Assembly (NCBI GenBank): GCA_963585895.1 | Contig: OY757904.1 | Location: forward strand, 9,054,426-9,118,425 | Source: Sepioteuthis lessoniana | Lineage: Eukaryota; Mollusca; Cephalopoda; Myopsida; Loliginidae | Direction: 5' to 3' | Length of the DNA: 64,000 nt | Part shown: positions 25,386 to 40,300 of the stretch, one piece after another | Position numbering within the stretch: the stretch's first letter is position 1 | Layout of the letters: each line of letters opens with the position of its first letter | Position numbers and translations under genes: made by a program | The notes under the pieces: model-generated | Told to the model about the DNA's origin: nothing | The model's database searches: none | What the model saw: the letters and a program-made list of their open reading frames with translations, nothing else

Positions 25386-28300
25386 GGAGGTGGCACAAGT
25401 TTCTGTGAAGAAGTCAATCTCTTTAGGAGGTAGTAATTATAAGTGAGGAGGTGGCACAAGTTTCTCTAAAGAAGTCAATCTCTTTAGGAGGTAGTAATTA
25501 TAAGTGAGAAGGTGGCACAAGTTTCTGTGAAGAAGTCAATCTCTTTAGGAGGTAGTAATTATAAGTGAGGTGGTGGCACAAGTTTCTGTGAAGAAGTCAA
25601 TCTCTTTAGGAGGTAGTAATTATAAGTGAGGAGGTGGCACAAGTTTCTGTGAAGAAGTCAATCTCTTTAGGAGGTAGTAATTATAAGTGAGGTGGTGGCA
25701 CAAGTTTCTGTGAAGAAGTCAATCTCTTTAGGAGGTAGTAATTATAAGTGAGGAGGTGGCACAAGTTTCTGTGAAGAAGTCAATCTCTTTAGGAGGTAGT
25801 AATTATAAGTGAGGGGGTGGCACAAGTTTCTGTGAAGAAGTCAATCTCTTTAGGAGGTAGTAATTATAAGTGAGGTGGTGGCACAAGTTTCTCTAAAGAA
25901 GTCAATCTCTTTAGGAGGTAGTAATTATAAGTGAGGTGGTGGCACAAGTTTCTGTGAAGAAGTCAATCTCTTTAGGAGGTAGTAATTATAAGTGAGGAGG
26001 TGGCACAAGTTTCTGTGAAGAAGTCAATCTCTTTAGGAGGTAGTAATTATAAGTGAGGAGGTGGCACAAGTTTCTGTGAAGAAGTCAATCTCTTTAGGAG
26101 GTAGTAATTATAAGTGAGGAGGTGGCACAAGTTTCTCTAAAGAAGTCAATCTCTTTAGGAGGTAGTAATTATAAGTGAGAAGGTGGCACAAGTTTCTGTG
26201 AAGAAGTCAATCTCTTTAGGAGGTAGTAATTATAAGTGAGGAGGTGGCACAAGTTTCTGTGAAGAAGTCAATCTCTTTAGGAGGTAGTAATTATAAGTGA
26301 GGTGGTGGCACAAGTTTCTGTGAAGAAGTCAATCTCTTTAGGAGGTAGTAATTATAAGTGAGGAGGTGGCACAAGTTTCTGTGAAGAAGTCAATCTCTTT
26401 AGGAGGTAGTAATTATAAGTGAGGAGGTGGCACAAGTTTCTCTAAAGAAGTCAATCTCTTTAGGAGGTAGTAATTATAAGTGAGAAGGTGGCACAAGTTT
26501 CTGTGAAGAAGTCAATCTCTTTAGGAGGTAGTAATTATAAGTGAGGTGGTGGCACAAGTTTCTGTGAAGAAGTCAATCTCTTTAGGAGGTAGTAATTATA
26601 AGTGAGGAGGTGGCACAAGTTTCTGTGAAGAAGTCAATCTCTTTAGGAGGTAGTAATTATAAGTGAGGTGGTGGCACAAGTTTCTCTAAAGAAGTCAATC
26701 TCTTTAGGAGGTAGTAATTATAAGTGAGGTGGTGGCACAAGTTTCTGTGAAGAAGTCAATCTCTTTAGGAGGTAGTAATTATATGTGAAGTGGTGGCACA
26801 AGTTTCTGTGAAGAAGTCAATCTCTTTAGGAGGTAGTAATTATAAGTGAGGGGGTGGCACAAGTTTCTGTGAAGAAGTCAATCTCTTTAGGAGGTAGTAA
26901 TTATAAGTGAGGAGGTGGCACAAGTTTCTGTGAAGAAGTCAATCTCTTTAGGAGGTAGTAATTATAAGTGAGGAGGTGGCACAAGTTTCTGTGAAGAAGT
27001 CAATCTCTTTAGGAGGTAGTAATTATAAGTGAGGAGGTGGCACAAGTTTCTGTGAAGAAGTCAATCTCTTTAGGAGGTAGTAATTATAAGTGAGGAGGTG
27101 GCACAAGTTTCTCTAAAGAAGTCAATCTCTTTAGGAGGTAGTAATTATAAGTGAGAAGGTGGCACAAGTTTCTGTGAAGAAGTCAATCTCTTTAGGAGGT
27201 AGTAATTATAAGTGAGGTGGTGGCACAAGTTTCTGTGAAGAAGTCAATCTCTTTAGGAGGTAGTAATTATAAGTGAGGTGGTGGCACAAGTTTCTCTAAA
27301 GAAGTCAATCTCTTTAGGAGGTAGTAATTATAAGTGAGGTGGTGGCACAAGTTTCTGTGAAGAAGTCAATCTCTTTAGGAGGTAGTAATTATAAGTGAGG
27401 TGGTGGCACAAGTTTCTGTGAAGAAGTCAATCTCTTTAGGAGGTAGTAATTATAAGTGAGGTGGTGGCACAAGTTTCTGTGAAGAAGTCAATCTCTTTAG
27501 GAGGTAGTAATTATAAGTGAGGAGGTGGCACAAGTTTCTGTGAAGAAGTCAATCTCTTTAGGAGGTAGTAATTATAAGTGAGGAGGTGGCACAAGTTTCT
27601 GTGAAGAAGTCAATCTCTTTAGGAGGTAGTAATTATAAGTGAGGAGGTGGCACAAGTTTCTGTGAAGAAGTCAATCTCTTTAGGAGGTAGTAATTATAAG
27701 TGAGGTGGTGGCACAAGTTTCTCTAAAGAAGTCAATCTCTTTAGGAGGTAGTAATTATAAGTGAGGTGGTGGCACAAGTTTCTGTGAAGAAGTCAATCTC
27801 TTTAGGAGGTAGTAATTATATGTGAAGTGGTGGCACAAGTTTCTGTGAAGAAGTCAATCTCTTTAGGAGGTAGTAATTATAAGTGAGGGGGTGGCACAAG
27901 TTTCTGTGAAGAAGTCAATCTCTTTAGGAGGTAGTAATTATAAGTGAGGAGGTGGCACAAGTTTCTGTGAAGAAGTCAATCTCTTTAGGAGGTAGTAATT
28001 ATAAGTGAGGAGGTGGCACAAGTTTCTGTGAAGAAGTCAATCTCTTTAGGAGGTAGTAATTATAAGTGAGGAGGTGGCACAAGTTTCTGTGAAGAAGTCA
28101 ATCTCTTTAGGAGGTAGTAATTATAAGTGAGGAGGTGGCACAAGTTTCTGTGAAGAAGTCAATCTCTTTAGGAGGTAGTAATTATAAGTGAGGTGGTGGC
28201 ACAAGTTTCTCTAAAGAAGTCAATCTCTTTAGGAGGTAGTAATTATAAGTGAGAAGGTGGCACAAGTTTCTGTGAAGAAGTCAATCTCTTTAGGAGGTAG

Positions 28301-31300
28301 TAATTATAAGTGAGAAGGTGGCACAAGTTTCTGTGAAGAAGTCAATCTCTTTAGGAGGTAGTAATTATAAGTGAGGAGGTGGCACAAGTTTCTGTGAAGA
28401 AGTCAATCTCTTTAGGAGGTAGTAATTATAAGTGAGGTGGTGGCACAAGTTTCTGTGAAGAAGTCAATCTCTTTAGGAGGTAGTAATTATAAGTGAGGAG
28501 GTGGCACAAGTTTCTGTGAAGAAGTCAATCTCTTTAGGAGGTAGTAATTATAAGTGAGGTGGTGGCACAAGTTTCTGTGAAGAAGTCAATCTCTTTAGGA
28601 GGTAGTAATTATAAGTGAGGAGGTGGCACAAGTTTCTGTGAAGAAGTCAATCTCTTTAGGAGGTAGTAATTATAAGTGAGGAGGTGGCACAAGTTTCTGT
28701 GAAGAAGTCAATCTCTTTAGGAGGTAGTAATTATAAGTGAGAAGGTGGCACAAGTTTCTGTGAAGAAGTCAATCTCTTTAGGAGGTAGTAATTATAAGTG
28801 AGGTGGTGGCACAAGTTTCTGTGAAGAAGTCAATCTCTTTAGGAGGTAGTAATTATAAGTGAGGAGGTGGCACAAGTTTCTGTGAAGAAGTCAATCTCTT
28901 TAGGAGGTAGTAATTATAAGTGAGGAGGTGGCACAAGTTTCTGTGAAGAAGTCAATCTCTTTAGGAGGTAGTAATTATAAGTGAGGAGGTGGCACAAGTT
29001 TCTGTGAAGAAGTCAATCTCTTTAGGAGGTAGTAATTATAAGTGAGGAGGTGGCACAAGTTTCTCTAAAGAAGTCAATCTCTTTAGGAGGTAGTAATTAT
29101 AAGTGAGAAGGTGGCACAAGTTTCTGTGAAGAAGTCAATCTCTTTAGGAGGTAGTAATTATAAGTGAGGAGGTGGCACAAGTTTCTGTGAAGAAGTCAAT
29201 CTCTTTAGGAGGTAGTAATTATAAGTGAGGAGGTGGCACAAGTTTCTGTGAAGAAGTCAATCTCTTTAGGAGGTAGTAATTATAAGTGAGAAGGTGGCAC
29301 AAGTTTCTGTGAAGAAGTCAATCTCTTTAGGAGGTAGTAATTATAAGTGAGGAGGTGGCACAAGTTTCTGTGAAGAAGTCAATCTCTTTAGGAGGTAGTA
29401 ATTATAAGTGAGGGGGTGGCACAAGTTTCTCTAAAGAAGTCAATCTCTTTAGGAGGTAGTAATTATAAGTGAGGAGGTGGCACAAGTTTCTCTAAAGAAG
29501 TCAATCTCTTTAGGAGGTAGTAATTATAAGTGAGGGGGTGGCACAAGTTTCTCTAAAGAAGTCAATCTCTTTAGGAGGTAGTAATTATAAGTGAGAAGGT
29601 GGCACAAGTTTCTCTAAAGAAGTCAATCTCTTTAGGAGGTAGTAATTATCAGTGAGGTGGTGGCACAAGTTTCTGTGAAGAAGTCAATCTCTTTAGGAGG
29701 TAGTAATTATAAGTGTGGAGGTGGCACAAGTTTCTGTGAATGAGTCAATCTCTTTCGGAGGTAGTAATTATAAGTGAGGAGGTGGCACAAGTTTCTCTAA
29801 AGAAGTCAATCTCTTTAGGAGGTAGTAATTATAAGTGAGGGGGTGGCACAAGTTTCTCTAAAGAAGTCAATCTCTTTAGGAGGTAGTAATTATAAGTGAG
29901 AAGGTCGCACAAGTTTCTCTAAAGAAGTCAATCTCTTTAGGAGGTAGTAATTATAAGTGAGGGGGTGGCACAAGTTTCTCTAAAGAAGTCAATCTCTTTA
30001 GGAGGTAGTAATTATAAGTGAGGGGGTGGCACAAGTTTCTCTAAAGAAGTCAATCTCTTTAGGAGGTAGTAATTATAAGTGAGAAGGTGGCACAAGTTTC
30101 TGTGAAGAAGTCAATCTCTTTAGGAGGTAGTAATTATAAGTGAGGGGGTGGCACAAGTTTCTCTAAAGAAGTCAATCTCTTTAGGAGGTAGTAATTATAA
30201 GTGAGGAGGTGGCACAAGTTTCTGTAAAGAAGTCAATCTCTTTAGGAGGTAGTAATTATAAATGAGGAGATGGTACAAGTTTCTCTAAAGAAGTCAATCT
30301 CTTTAGGAGGTAGTAATTATAAGTGAGGAGATGGCACAAGTTTCTGTGAAGAAGTCAATCTCTTTAGGAGGTAGTAATTATAAGTGAGGTGGTGGCACAA
30401 GTTTCTGTGAAGAAGTCAATCTCTTTAGGAGGTAGTAATTATAAGTGAGGTGGTGGCACAAGTTTCTGTGAAGAAGTCAATCTCTTTAGGAGGTAGTAAT
30501 TATAAGTGAGGTGGTGGCACAAGTTTCTCTAAAGATCCAATCTCTTTAGGAGGTAGTAATTATAAGTGAGGAGGTGGCACAAGTTTCTGTGAAGAAGTTA
30601 ATCTCTTTAGGAGGTAGTAATTATAAGTGAGGGGGTGGCACAAGTTTCTGTGAAGAAGTCAATCTCTTTAGGAGGTAGTAATTATAAGTGAGAAGGTGGC
30701 ACAAGTTTCTGTGAAGAAGTCAATCTCTTTAGGAGGTAGTAATTATAAGTGAGGAGGTGGCACAAGTTTCTCTAAAGAAGTCAATCTCTTTAGGAGGTAG
30801 TAATTATAAGTGAGGAGGTGGCACAAGTTTCTGTGAAGAAGTCAATCTCTTTAGGAGGTAGTAATTATAAGTGAGGGGGTGGCACAAGTTTCTCTAAAGA
30901 AGTCAATCTCTTTAGGAGGTAGTAATTATAAGTGAGGGGGTGGCACAAGTTTCTCTAAAGAAGTCAATCTCTTTAGGAGGTAGTAATTATAAGTGAGAAG
31001 GTGGCACAAGTTTCTGTGAAGAAGTCAATCTCTTTAGGAGGTAGTAATTATAAGTGAGGTGGTAGCACAAGTTTCTCTAAAGATGTCAATCTCTTTAGGA
31101 GGTAGTAATTATAAGTGAGGTGGTGACACAAGTTTCTCTAAAGAAGTCAATCTCTTTAGGAGGTAGTAATTATAAGTGAGGTGGTGGCACAAGTTTCTCT
31201 AAAGAAGTCAATCTCTTTAGGAGGTAGTAATTATAAGTGAGGTGGTGACACAAGTTTCTCTAAAGAAGTCAATCTCTTTAGGAGGTAGTAATTATAAGTG

Positions 31301-34300
31301 AGGAGGTGGCACAAGTTTCTGTGAAGAAGTTAATCTCTTTAGAAGGTAGTAATTATAAGTGAGGTGGTGGCACAAGTTTCTGTGAAGAAGTCAATCTCTT
31401 TAGGAGGTAGTAATTATGAGTGAGGTGGTGGCACAAGTTTCTCTAAAGAAGTCAATCTCTTTAGGAGGTAGTAATTATAAGTGAGGAGGTGGCACAAGTT
31501 TCTGTAAAGAAGTCAATCTCTTTAGGAGGTAGTAATTATAAGTGAGGTGGTGGCACAAGTTTCTGTAAAGAAGTCAATCTCTTTAGGAGGTAGTAATTAT
31601 AAGTGAGGAGGTGGCACAAGTTTCTCTAAAGAAGTCAATCTCTTTAGGAGGTAGTAATTATAAGTGAGGAGGTGGCACAAGTTTCTGTGAAGAAGTCAAT
31701 CTCTTTAGGAGGTAGTAATTATAAGTGAGGGGGTGGCACAAGTTTCTCTAAAGAAGTCAATCTCTTTAGGAGGTAGTAATTATAAGTGAGGGGGTGGCAC
31801 AAGTTTCTCTAAAGAAGTCAATCTCTTTAGGAGGTAGTAATTATAAGTGAGAAGGTGGCACAAGTTTCTGTGAAGAAGTCAATCTCTTTAGGAGGTAGTA
31901 ATTATAAGTGAGGTGGTGGCACAAGTTTCTCTAAAGAAGTCAATCTCTTTAGGAGGTAGTAATTATAAGTGAGGTGGTGGCACAAGTTTCTCTAAAGATG
32001 TCAATCTCTTTAGGAGGTAGTAATTATAAGTGAGGTGGTGGCACAAGTTTCTGTGAAGAAGTCAATCTCTTTAGGAGGTAGTAATTATAAGTGAGGAGAT
32101 GGCACAAGTTTCTGTGAAGAAGTCAATCTCTTTAGGAGGTAGTAATTATAAGTGAGGTGGTGGCACAAGTTTCTCTAAAGAAGTCAATCTCTTTAGGAGG
32201 TAGTAATTATAAGTGAGGTGGTGGCACAAGTTTCTGTGAAGAAGTCAATCTCTTTAGGAGGTAGTAATTATAAGTGAGGAGGTGACACAAGTTTCTGTGA
32301 AGAAGTCAATCTCTTTAGGAGGTAGTAATTATAAGTGAGGTGGTGGCACAAGTTTCTGTGAAGAAGTCAATCTCTTTAGGAGGTAGTAATTATAAGTGAG
32401 GTGGTGGCACAAGTTTCTCTAAAGAAGTCAATCTCTTTAGGAGGTAGTAATTATAAGTGAGGGGGTGGCACAAGTTTCTCTAAAGAAGTCAATCTCTTTA
32501 GGAGGTAGTAATTATAAGTGAGGTGGTGGCACAAGTTTCTGTGAAGAAGTCAATCTCTTTAGGAGGTAGTAATTATAAGTGAGGAGGTGACACAAGTTTC
32601 TGTGAAGAAGTCAATCTCTTTAGGAGGTAGTAATTATAAGTGAGGTGGTGGCACAAGTTTCTGTGAAGAAGTCAATCTCTTTAGGAGGTAGTAATTATAA
32701 GTGAGGGGGTGGCACAAGTTTCTGTGAAGAAGTCAATCTCTTTAGGAGGTAGTAATTATAAGTGAGGTGGTGGCACAAGTTTCTGTGAAGAAGTCAATCT
32801 CTTTAGGAGGTAGTAATTATAAGTGAGGAGATGGCACAAGTTTCTGTGAAGAAGTCAATCTCTTTAGGAGGTAGTAATTATAAGTGAGGTGGTGGCACAA
32901 GTTTCTGTGAAGAAGTCAATCTCTTTAGGAGGTAGTAATTATAAGTGAGAAGGTGGCACAAGTTTCTGTGAAGAAGTCAATCTCTTTAGGAGGTAGTAAT
33001 TATAAGTGAGGTGGTGGCACAAGTTTCTGTGAAGAAGTCAATCTCTTTAGGAGGTAGTAATTATAAGTGAGGGGGTGGCACAAGTTTCTCTAAAGAAGTC
33101 AATCTCTTTAGGAGGTAGTAATTATAAGTGAGGTGGTGGCACAAGTTTCTGTGAAGAAGTCAATCTCTTTAGGAGGTAGTAATTATAAGTGAGGAGATGG
33201 CACAAGTTTCTGTGAAGAAGTCAATCTCTTTAGGAGGTAGTAATTATAAGTGAGGAGATGGCACAAGTTTCTGTGAAGAAGTCAATCTCTTTAGGAGGTA
33301 GTAATTATAAGTGAGGTGGTGGCACAAGTTTCTCTAAAGAAGTCAATCTCTTTAGGAGGTAGTAATTATAAGTGAGGTGGTGGCACAAGTTTCTGTGAAG
33401 AAGTCAATCTCTTTAGGAGGTAGTAATTATAAGTGAGGAGGTGACACAAGTTTCTGTGAAGAAGTCAATCTCTTTAGGAGGTAGTAATTATAAGTGAGGT
33501 GGTGGCACAAGTTTCTGTGAAGAAGTCAATCTCTTTAGGAGGTAGTAATTATAAGTGAGGTGGTGGCACAAGTTTCTGTGAAGAAGTCAATCTCTTTAGG
33601 AGGTAGTAATTATAAGTGAGGTGGTGGCACAAGTTTCTCTAAAGAAGTCAATCTCTTTAGGAGGTAGTAATTATAAGTGAGGGGGTGGCACAAGTTTCTC
33701 TAAAGAAGTCAATCTCTTTAGGAGGTAGTAATTATAAGTGAGGTGGTGGCACAAGTTTCTGTGAAGAAGTCAATCTCTTTAGGAGGTAGTAATTATAAGT
33801 GAGGTGGTGGCACAAGTTTCTGTGAAGAAGTCAATCTCTTTAGGAGGTAGTAATTATAAGTGAGGTGGTGGCACAAGTTTCTGTGAAGAAGTCAATCTCT
33901 TTAGGAGGTAGTAATTATAAGTGAGGAGATGGCACAAGTTTCTGTGAAGAAGTCAATCTCTTTAGGAGGTAGTAATTATAAGTGAGGTGGTGGCACAAGT
34001 TTCTGTGAAGAAGTCAATCTCTTTAGGAGGTAGTAATTATAAGTGAGGAGGTGACACAAGTTTCTGTGAAGAAGTCAATCTCTTTAGGAGGTAGTAATTA
34101 TAAGTGAGGTGGTGGCACAAGTTTCTGTGAAGAAGTCAATCTCTTTAGGAGGTAGTAATTATAAGTGAGGTGGTGGCACAAGTTTCTGTGAAGAAGTCAA
34201 TCTCTTTAGGAGGTAGTAATTATAAGTGAGGAGATGGCACAAGTTTCTGTGAAGAAGTCAATCTCTTTAGGAGGTAGTAATTATAAGTGAGGTGGTGGCA

Positions 34301-37300
34301 CAAGTTTCTGTGAAGAAGTCAATCTCTTTAGGAGGTAGTAATTATAAGTGAGAAGGTGGCACAAGTTTCTGTGAAGAAGTCAATCTCTTTAGGAGGTAGT
34401 AATTATAAGTGAGGTGGTGGCACAAGTTTCTGTGAAGAAGTCAATCTCTTTAGGAGGTAGTAATTATAAGTGAGGTGGTGGCACAAGTTTCTGTGAAGAA
34501 GTCAATCTCTTTAGGAGGTAGTAATTATAAGTGAGGAGGTGGCACAAGTTTCTGTGAAGAAGTCAATCTCTTTAGGAGGTAGTAATTATAAGTGAGGTGG
34601 TGGCACAAGTTTCTCTAAAGAAGTCAATCTCTTTAGGAGGTAGTAATTATAAGTGAGGTGGTGGCACAAGTTTCTGTGAAGAAGTCAATCTCTTTAGGAG
34701 GTAGTAATTATAAGTGAGGAGGTGACACAAGTTTCTGTGAAGAAGTCAATCTCTTTAGGAGGTAGTAATTATAAGTGAGAAGGTGGCACAAGTTTCTGTG
34801 AAGAAGTCAATCTCTTTAGGAGGTAGTAATTATAAGTGAGGTGGTGACACAAGTTTCTGTGAAGAAGTCAATCTCTTTAGGAGGTAGTAATTATAAGTGA
34901 GGAGGTGGCACAAGTTTCTGTGAAGAAGTCAATCTCTTTAGGAGGTAGTAATTATAAGTGAGAAGGTGGCACAAGTTTCTGTGAAGAAGTCAATCTCTTT
35001 AGGAGGTAGTAATTATAAGTGAGGTGGTGGCACAAGTTTCTGTGAAGAAGTCAATCTCTTTAGGAGGTAGTAATTATAAGTGAGGTGGTGGCACAAGTTT
35101 CTGTGAAGAAGTCAATCTCTTTAGGAGGTAGTAATTATAAGTGAGGTGGTGGCACAAGTTTCTGTGAAGAAGTCAATCTCTTTAGGAGGTAGTAATTATA
35201 AGTGAGGAGATGGCACAAGTTTCTGTGAAGAAGTCAATCTCTTTAGGAGGTAGTAATTATAAGTGAGGTGGTGGCACAAGTTTCTGTGAAGAAGTCAATC
35301 TCTTTAGGAGGTAGTAATTATAAGTGAGAAGGTGGCACAAGTTTCTGTGAAGAAGTCAATCTCTTTAGGAGGTAGTAATTATAAGTGAGGTGGTGGCACA
35401 AGTTTCTGTGAAGAAGTCAATCTCTTTAGGAGGTAGTAATTATAAGTGAGGGGGTGGCACAAGTTTCTCTAAAGAAGTCAATCTCTTTAGGAGGTAGTAA
35501 TTATAAGTGAGGTGGTGGCACAAGTTTCTGTGAAGAAGTCAATCTCTTTAGGAGGTAGTAATTATAAGTGAGGAGATGGCACAAGTTTCTGTGAAGAAGT
35601 CAATCTCTTTAGGAGGTAGTAATTATAAGTGAGAAGGTGGCACAAGTTTCTGTGAAGAAGTCAATCTCTTTAGGAGGTAGTAATTATAAGTGAGGTGGTG
35701 GCACAAGTTTCTGTGAAGAAGTCAATCTCTTTAGGAGGTAGTAATTATAAGTGAGGTGGTGGCACAAGTTTCTCTAAAGAAGTCAATCTCTTTAGGAGGT
35801 AGTAATTATAAGTGAGGTGGTGGCACAAGTTTCTGTGAAGAAGTCAATCTCTTTAGGAGGTAGTAATTATAAGTGAGAAGGTGGCACAAGTTTCTGTGAA
35901 GAAGTCAATCTCTTTAGGAGGTAGTAATTATAAGTGAGGTGGTGGCACAAGTTTCTGTGAAGAAGTCAATCTCTTTAGGAGGTAGTAATTATAAGTGAGG
36001 GGGTGGCACAAGTTTCTCTAAAGAAGTCAATCTCTTTAGGAGGTAGTAATTATAAGTGAGGTGGTGGCACAAGTTTCTGTGAAGAAGTCAATCTCTTTAG
36101 GAGGTAGTAATTATAAGTGAGGAGATGGCACAAGTTTCTGTGAAGAAGTCAATCTCTTTAGGAGGTAGTAATTATAAGTGAGAAGGTGGCACAAGTTTCT
36201 GTGAAGAAGTCAATCTCTTTAGGAGGTAGTAATTATAAGTGAGGTGGTGGCACAAGTTTCTGTGAAGAAGTCAATCTCTTTAGGAGGTAGTAATTATAAG
36301 TGAGGTGGTGGCACAAGTTTCTCTAAAGAAGTCAATCTCTTTAGGAGGTAGTAATTATAAGTGAGGTGGTGGCACAAGTTTCTCTAAAGAAGTCAATCTC
36401 TTTAGGAGGTAGTAATTATAAGTGAGGTGGTGGCACAAGTTTCTGTGAAGAAGTCAATCTCTTTAGGAGGTAGTAATTATAAGTGAGGAGATGGCACAAG
36501 TTTCTGTGAAGAAGTCAATCTCTTTAGGAGGTAGTAATTATAAGTGAGAAGGTGGCACAAGTTTCTGTGAAGAAGTCAATCTCTTTAGGAGGTAGTAATT
36601 ATAAGTGAGGTGGTGGCACAAGTTTCTGTGAAGAAGTCAATCTCTTTAGGAGGTAGTAATTATAAGTGAGGAGGTGACACAAGTTTCTGTGAAGAAGTCA
36701 ATCTCTTTAGGAGGTAGTAATTATAAGTGAGGGGGTGGCACAAGTTTCTCTAAAGAAGTCAATCTCTTTAGGAGGTAGTAATTATAAGTGAGGTGGTGGC
36801 ACAAGTTTCTGTGAAGAAGTCAATCTCTTTAGGAGGTAGTAATTATAAGTGAGGAGGTGACACAAGTTTCTGTGAAGAAGTCAATCTCTTTAGGAGGTAG
36901 TAATTATAAGTGAGGTGGTGGCACAAGTTTCTCTAAAGAAGTCAATCTCTTTAGGAGGTAGTAATTATAAGTGAGGAGGTGACACAAGTTTCTCTAAAGA
37001 AGTCAATCTCTTTAGGAGGTAGTAATTATAAGTGAGGTGGTGGCACAAGTTTCTCTAAAGAAGTCAATCTCTTTAGGAGGTAGTAATTATAAGTGAGGTG
37101 GTGGCACAAGTTTCTCTAAAGAAGTCAATCTCTTTAGGAGGTAGTAATTATAAGTGAGGAGGTGACACAAGTTTCTCTAAAGAAGTCAATCTCTTTAGGA
37201 GGTAGTAATTATAAGTGAGGAGGTGACACAAGTTTCTCTAAAGAAGTCAATCTCTTTAGGAGGTAGTAATTATAAGTGAGGTGGTGACACAAGTTTCTCT

Positions 37301-40300
37301 AAAGAAGTCAATCTCTTTAGGAGGTAGTAATTATAAGTGAGGAGGTGACACAAGTTTCTCTAAAGAAGTCAATCTCTTTAGGAGGTAGTAATTATAAGTG
37401 AGGTGGTGGCACAAGTTTCTCTAAAGAAGTCAATCTCTTTAGGAGGTAGTAATTATAAGTGAGGAGGTGACACAAGTTTCTCTAAAGAAGTCAATCTCTT
37501 TAGGAGGTAGTAATTATAAGTGAGGAGGTGACACAAGTTTCTCTAAAGAAGTCAATATCTTTAGGAGGTAGTAATTATAAGTGAGGAGGTGACACAAGTT
37601 TCTCTAAAGAAGTCAATCTCTTTAGGAGGTAGTAATTATAAGTGAGGAGGTGACACAAGTTTCTCTAAAGAAGTCAATCTCTTTAGGAGGTAGTAATTAT
37701 AAGTGAGGTGGTGGCACAAGTTTCTCTAAAGAAGTCAATCTCTTTAGGAGGTAGTAATTATAAGTGAGGTGGTGGCACAAGTTTCTCTAAAGAAGTCAAT
37801 CTCTTTAGGAGGTAGTAATTATAAGTGAGAAGGTGGCACAAGTTTCTGTGAAGAAGTCAATCTCTTTAGGAGGTAGTAATTATAAGTGAGGTGGTGGCAC
37901 AAGTTTCTCTAAAGAAGTCAATCTCTTTAGGAGGTAGTAATTATAAGTGAGGAGATGGCACAAGTTTCTGTGAAGAAGTCAATCTCTTTAGGAGGTAGTA
38001 ATTATAAGTGAGGAGGTGACACAAGTTTCTGTGAAGAAGTCAATCTCTTTAGGAGGTAGTAATTATAAGTGAGAAGGTGGCACAAGTTTCTCTAAAGAAG
38101 TCAATCTCTTTAGGAGGTAGTAATTATAAGTGAGGTGGTGGCACAAGTTTCTCTAAAGAAGTCAATCTCTTTAGGAGGTAGTAATTATAAGTGAGGAGAT
38201 GGCACAAGTTTCTGTGAAGAAGTCAATCTCTTTAGGAGGTAGTAATTATAAGTGAGGAGGTGACACAAGTTTCTGTGAAGAAGTCAATCTCTTTAGGAGG
38301 TAGTAATTATAAGTGAGAAGGTGGCACAAGTTTCTCTAAAGAAGTCAATCTCTTTAGGAGGTAGTAATTATAAGTGAGGAGGTGGCACAAGTTTCTCTAA
38401 AGAAGTCAATCTCTTTAGGAGGTAGTAATTATAAGTGAGGTGGTGGCACAAGTTTCTGTGAAGAAGTCAATCTCTTTAGGAGGTAGTAATTATAAGTGAG
38501 AAGGTGGCACAAGTTTCTGTGAAGAAGTCAATCTCTTTAGGAGGTAGTAATTATAAGTGAGGGGGTGGCACAAGTTTCTCTAAAGAAGTCAATCTCTTTA
38601 GGAGGTAGTAATTATAAGTGAGGAGGTGGCACAAGTTTCTCTAAAGATGTCAATCTCTTTAGGAGGTAGTAATTATAAGTGAGGTGGTGACACAAGTTTC
38701 TCTAAAGATGTCAATCTCTTTAGGAGGTAGTAATTATAAGTGAGGTGGTGGCACAAGTTTCTCTAAAGATGTCAATCTCTTTAGGAGGTAGTAATTATAA
38801 GTGAGGTGGTGACACAAGTTTCTCTAAAGAAGTCAATCTCTTTAGGAGGTAGTAATTATAAGTGAGGTGGTGGCACAAGTTTCTCTAAAGAAGTCAATCT
38901 CTTTAGGAGGTAGTAATTATAAGTGAGGTGGTGACACAAGTTTCTCTAAAGAAGTCAATCTCTTTAGGAGGTAGTAATTATAAGTGAGGAGGTGGCACAA
39001 GTTTCTGTGAAGAAGTTAATCTCTTTAGAAGGTAGTAATTATAAGTGAGGTGGTGGCACAAGTTTCTGTGAAGAAGTCAATCTCTTTAGGAGGTAGTAAT
39101 TATAAGTGAGGTGGTGGCACAAGTTTCTCTAAAGAAGTCAATCTCTTTAGGAGGTAGTAATTATAAGTGAGGAGATGGTACAAATTTCTCTAAAGAAGTC
39201 AATCTCTTTAGGAGGTAGTAATTATAAGTGAGGAGATGGCACAAGTTTCTGTGAAGAAGTCAATCTCTTTAGGAGGTAGTAATTATAAGTGAGGTGGTGG
39301 CACAAGTTTCTCTAAAGAAGTCAATCTCTTTAGGAGGTAGTAATTATAAGTGAGGGGGTGGCACAAGTTTCTGTGAAGAAGTCAATCTCTTTAGGAGGTA
39401 GTAATTATAAGTGAGGAGGTGACACAAGTTTCTGTGAAGAAGTCAATCTCTTTCGGAGGTAGTAATTATAAGTGAGGTGGTGGCACAAGTTTCTGTAAAG
39501 AAGTCAATCTCTTTAGGAGGTAGTAATTATAAGTGAGGGGGTGGCACAAGTTTCTGTGAAGAAGTCAATCTCTTTAGGAGGTAGTAATTATAAGTGAGGT
39601 GGTGGCACAAGTTTCTCTAAAGAAGTCAATCTCTTTAGGAGGTAGTAATTATAAGTGAGGAGGTGACACAAGTTTCTGTGAAGAAGTCAATCTCTTTAGG
39701 AGGTAGTAATTATAAGTGAGGTGGTGGCACAAGTTTCTCTAAAGAAGTCAATCTCTTTAGGAGGTAGTAATTATAAGTGAGGGGGTGGCACAAGTTTCTG
39801 TGAAGAAGTCAATCTCTTTAGGAGGTAGTAATTATAAGTGAGGTGGTGGCACAAGTTTCTGTGAAGAAGTCAATCTCTTTAGGAGGTAGTAATTATAAGT
39901 GAGGTGGTGGCACAAGTTTCTCTAAAGAAGTCAATCTCTTTAGGAGGTAGTAATTATAAGTGAGGTGGTGGCACAAGTTTCTGTGAAGAAGTCAATCTCT
40001 TTAGGAGGTAGTAATTATAAGTGAGGAGGTGACACAAGTTTCTGTGAAGAAGTCAATCTCTTTAGGAGGTAGTAATTATAAGTGAGGTGGTGGCACAAGT
40101 TTCTCTAAAGAAGTCAATCTCTTTAGGAGGTAGTAATTATAAGTGAGGAGGTGGCACAAGTTTCTGTGAAGAAGTCAATCTCTTTAGGAGGTAGTAATTA
40201 TAAGTGAGGTGGTGGCACAAGTTTCTGTGAAGAAGTCAATCTCTTTAGGAGGTAGTAATTATAAGTGAGGTGGTGGCACAAGTTTCTGTAAAGAAGTCAA

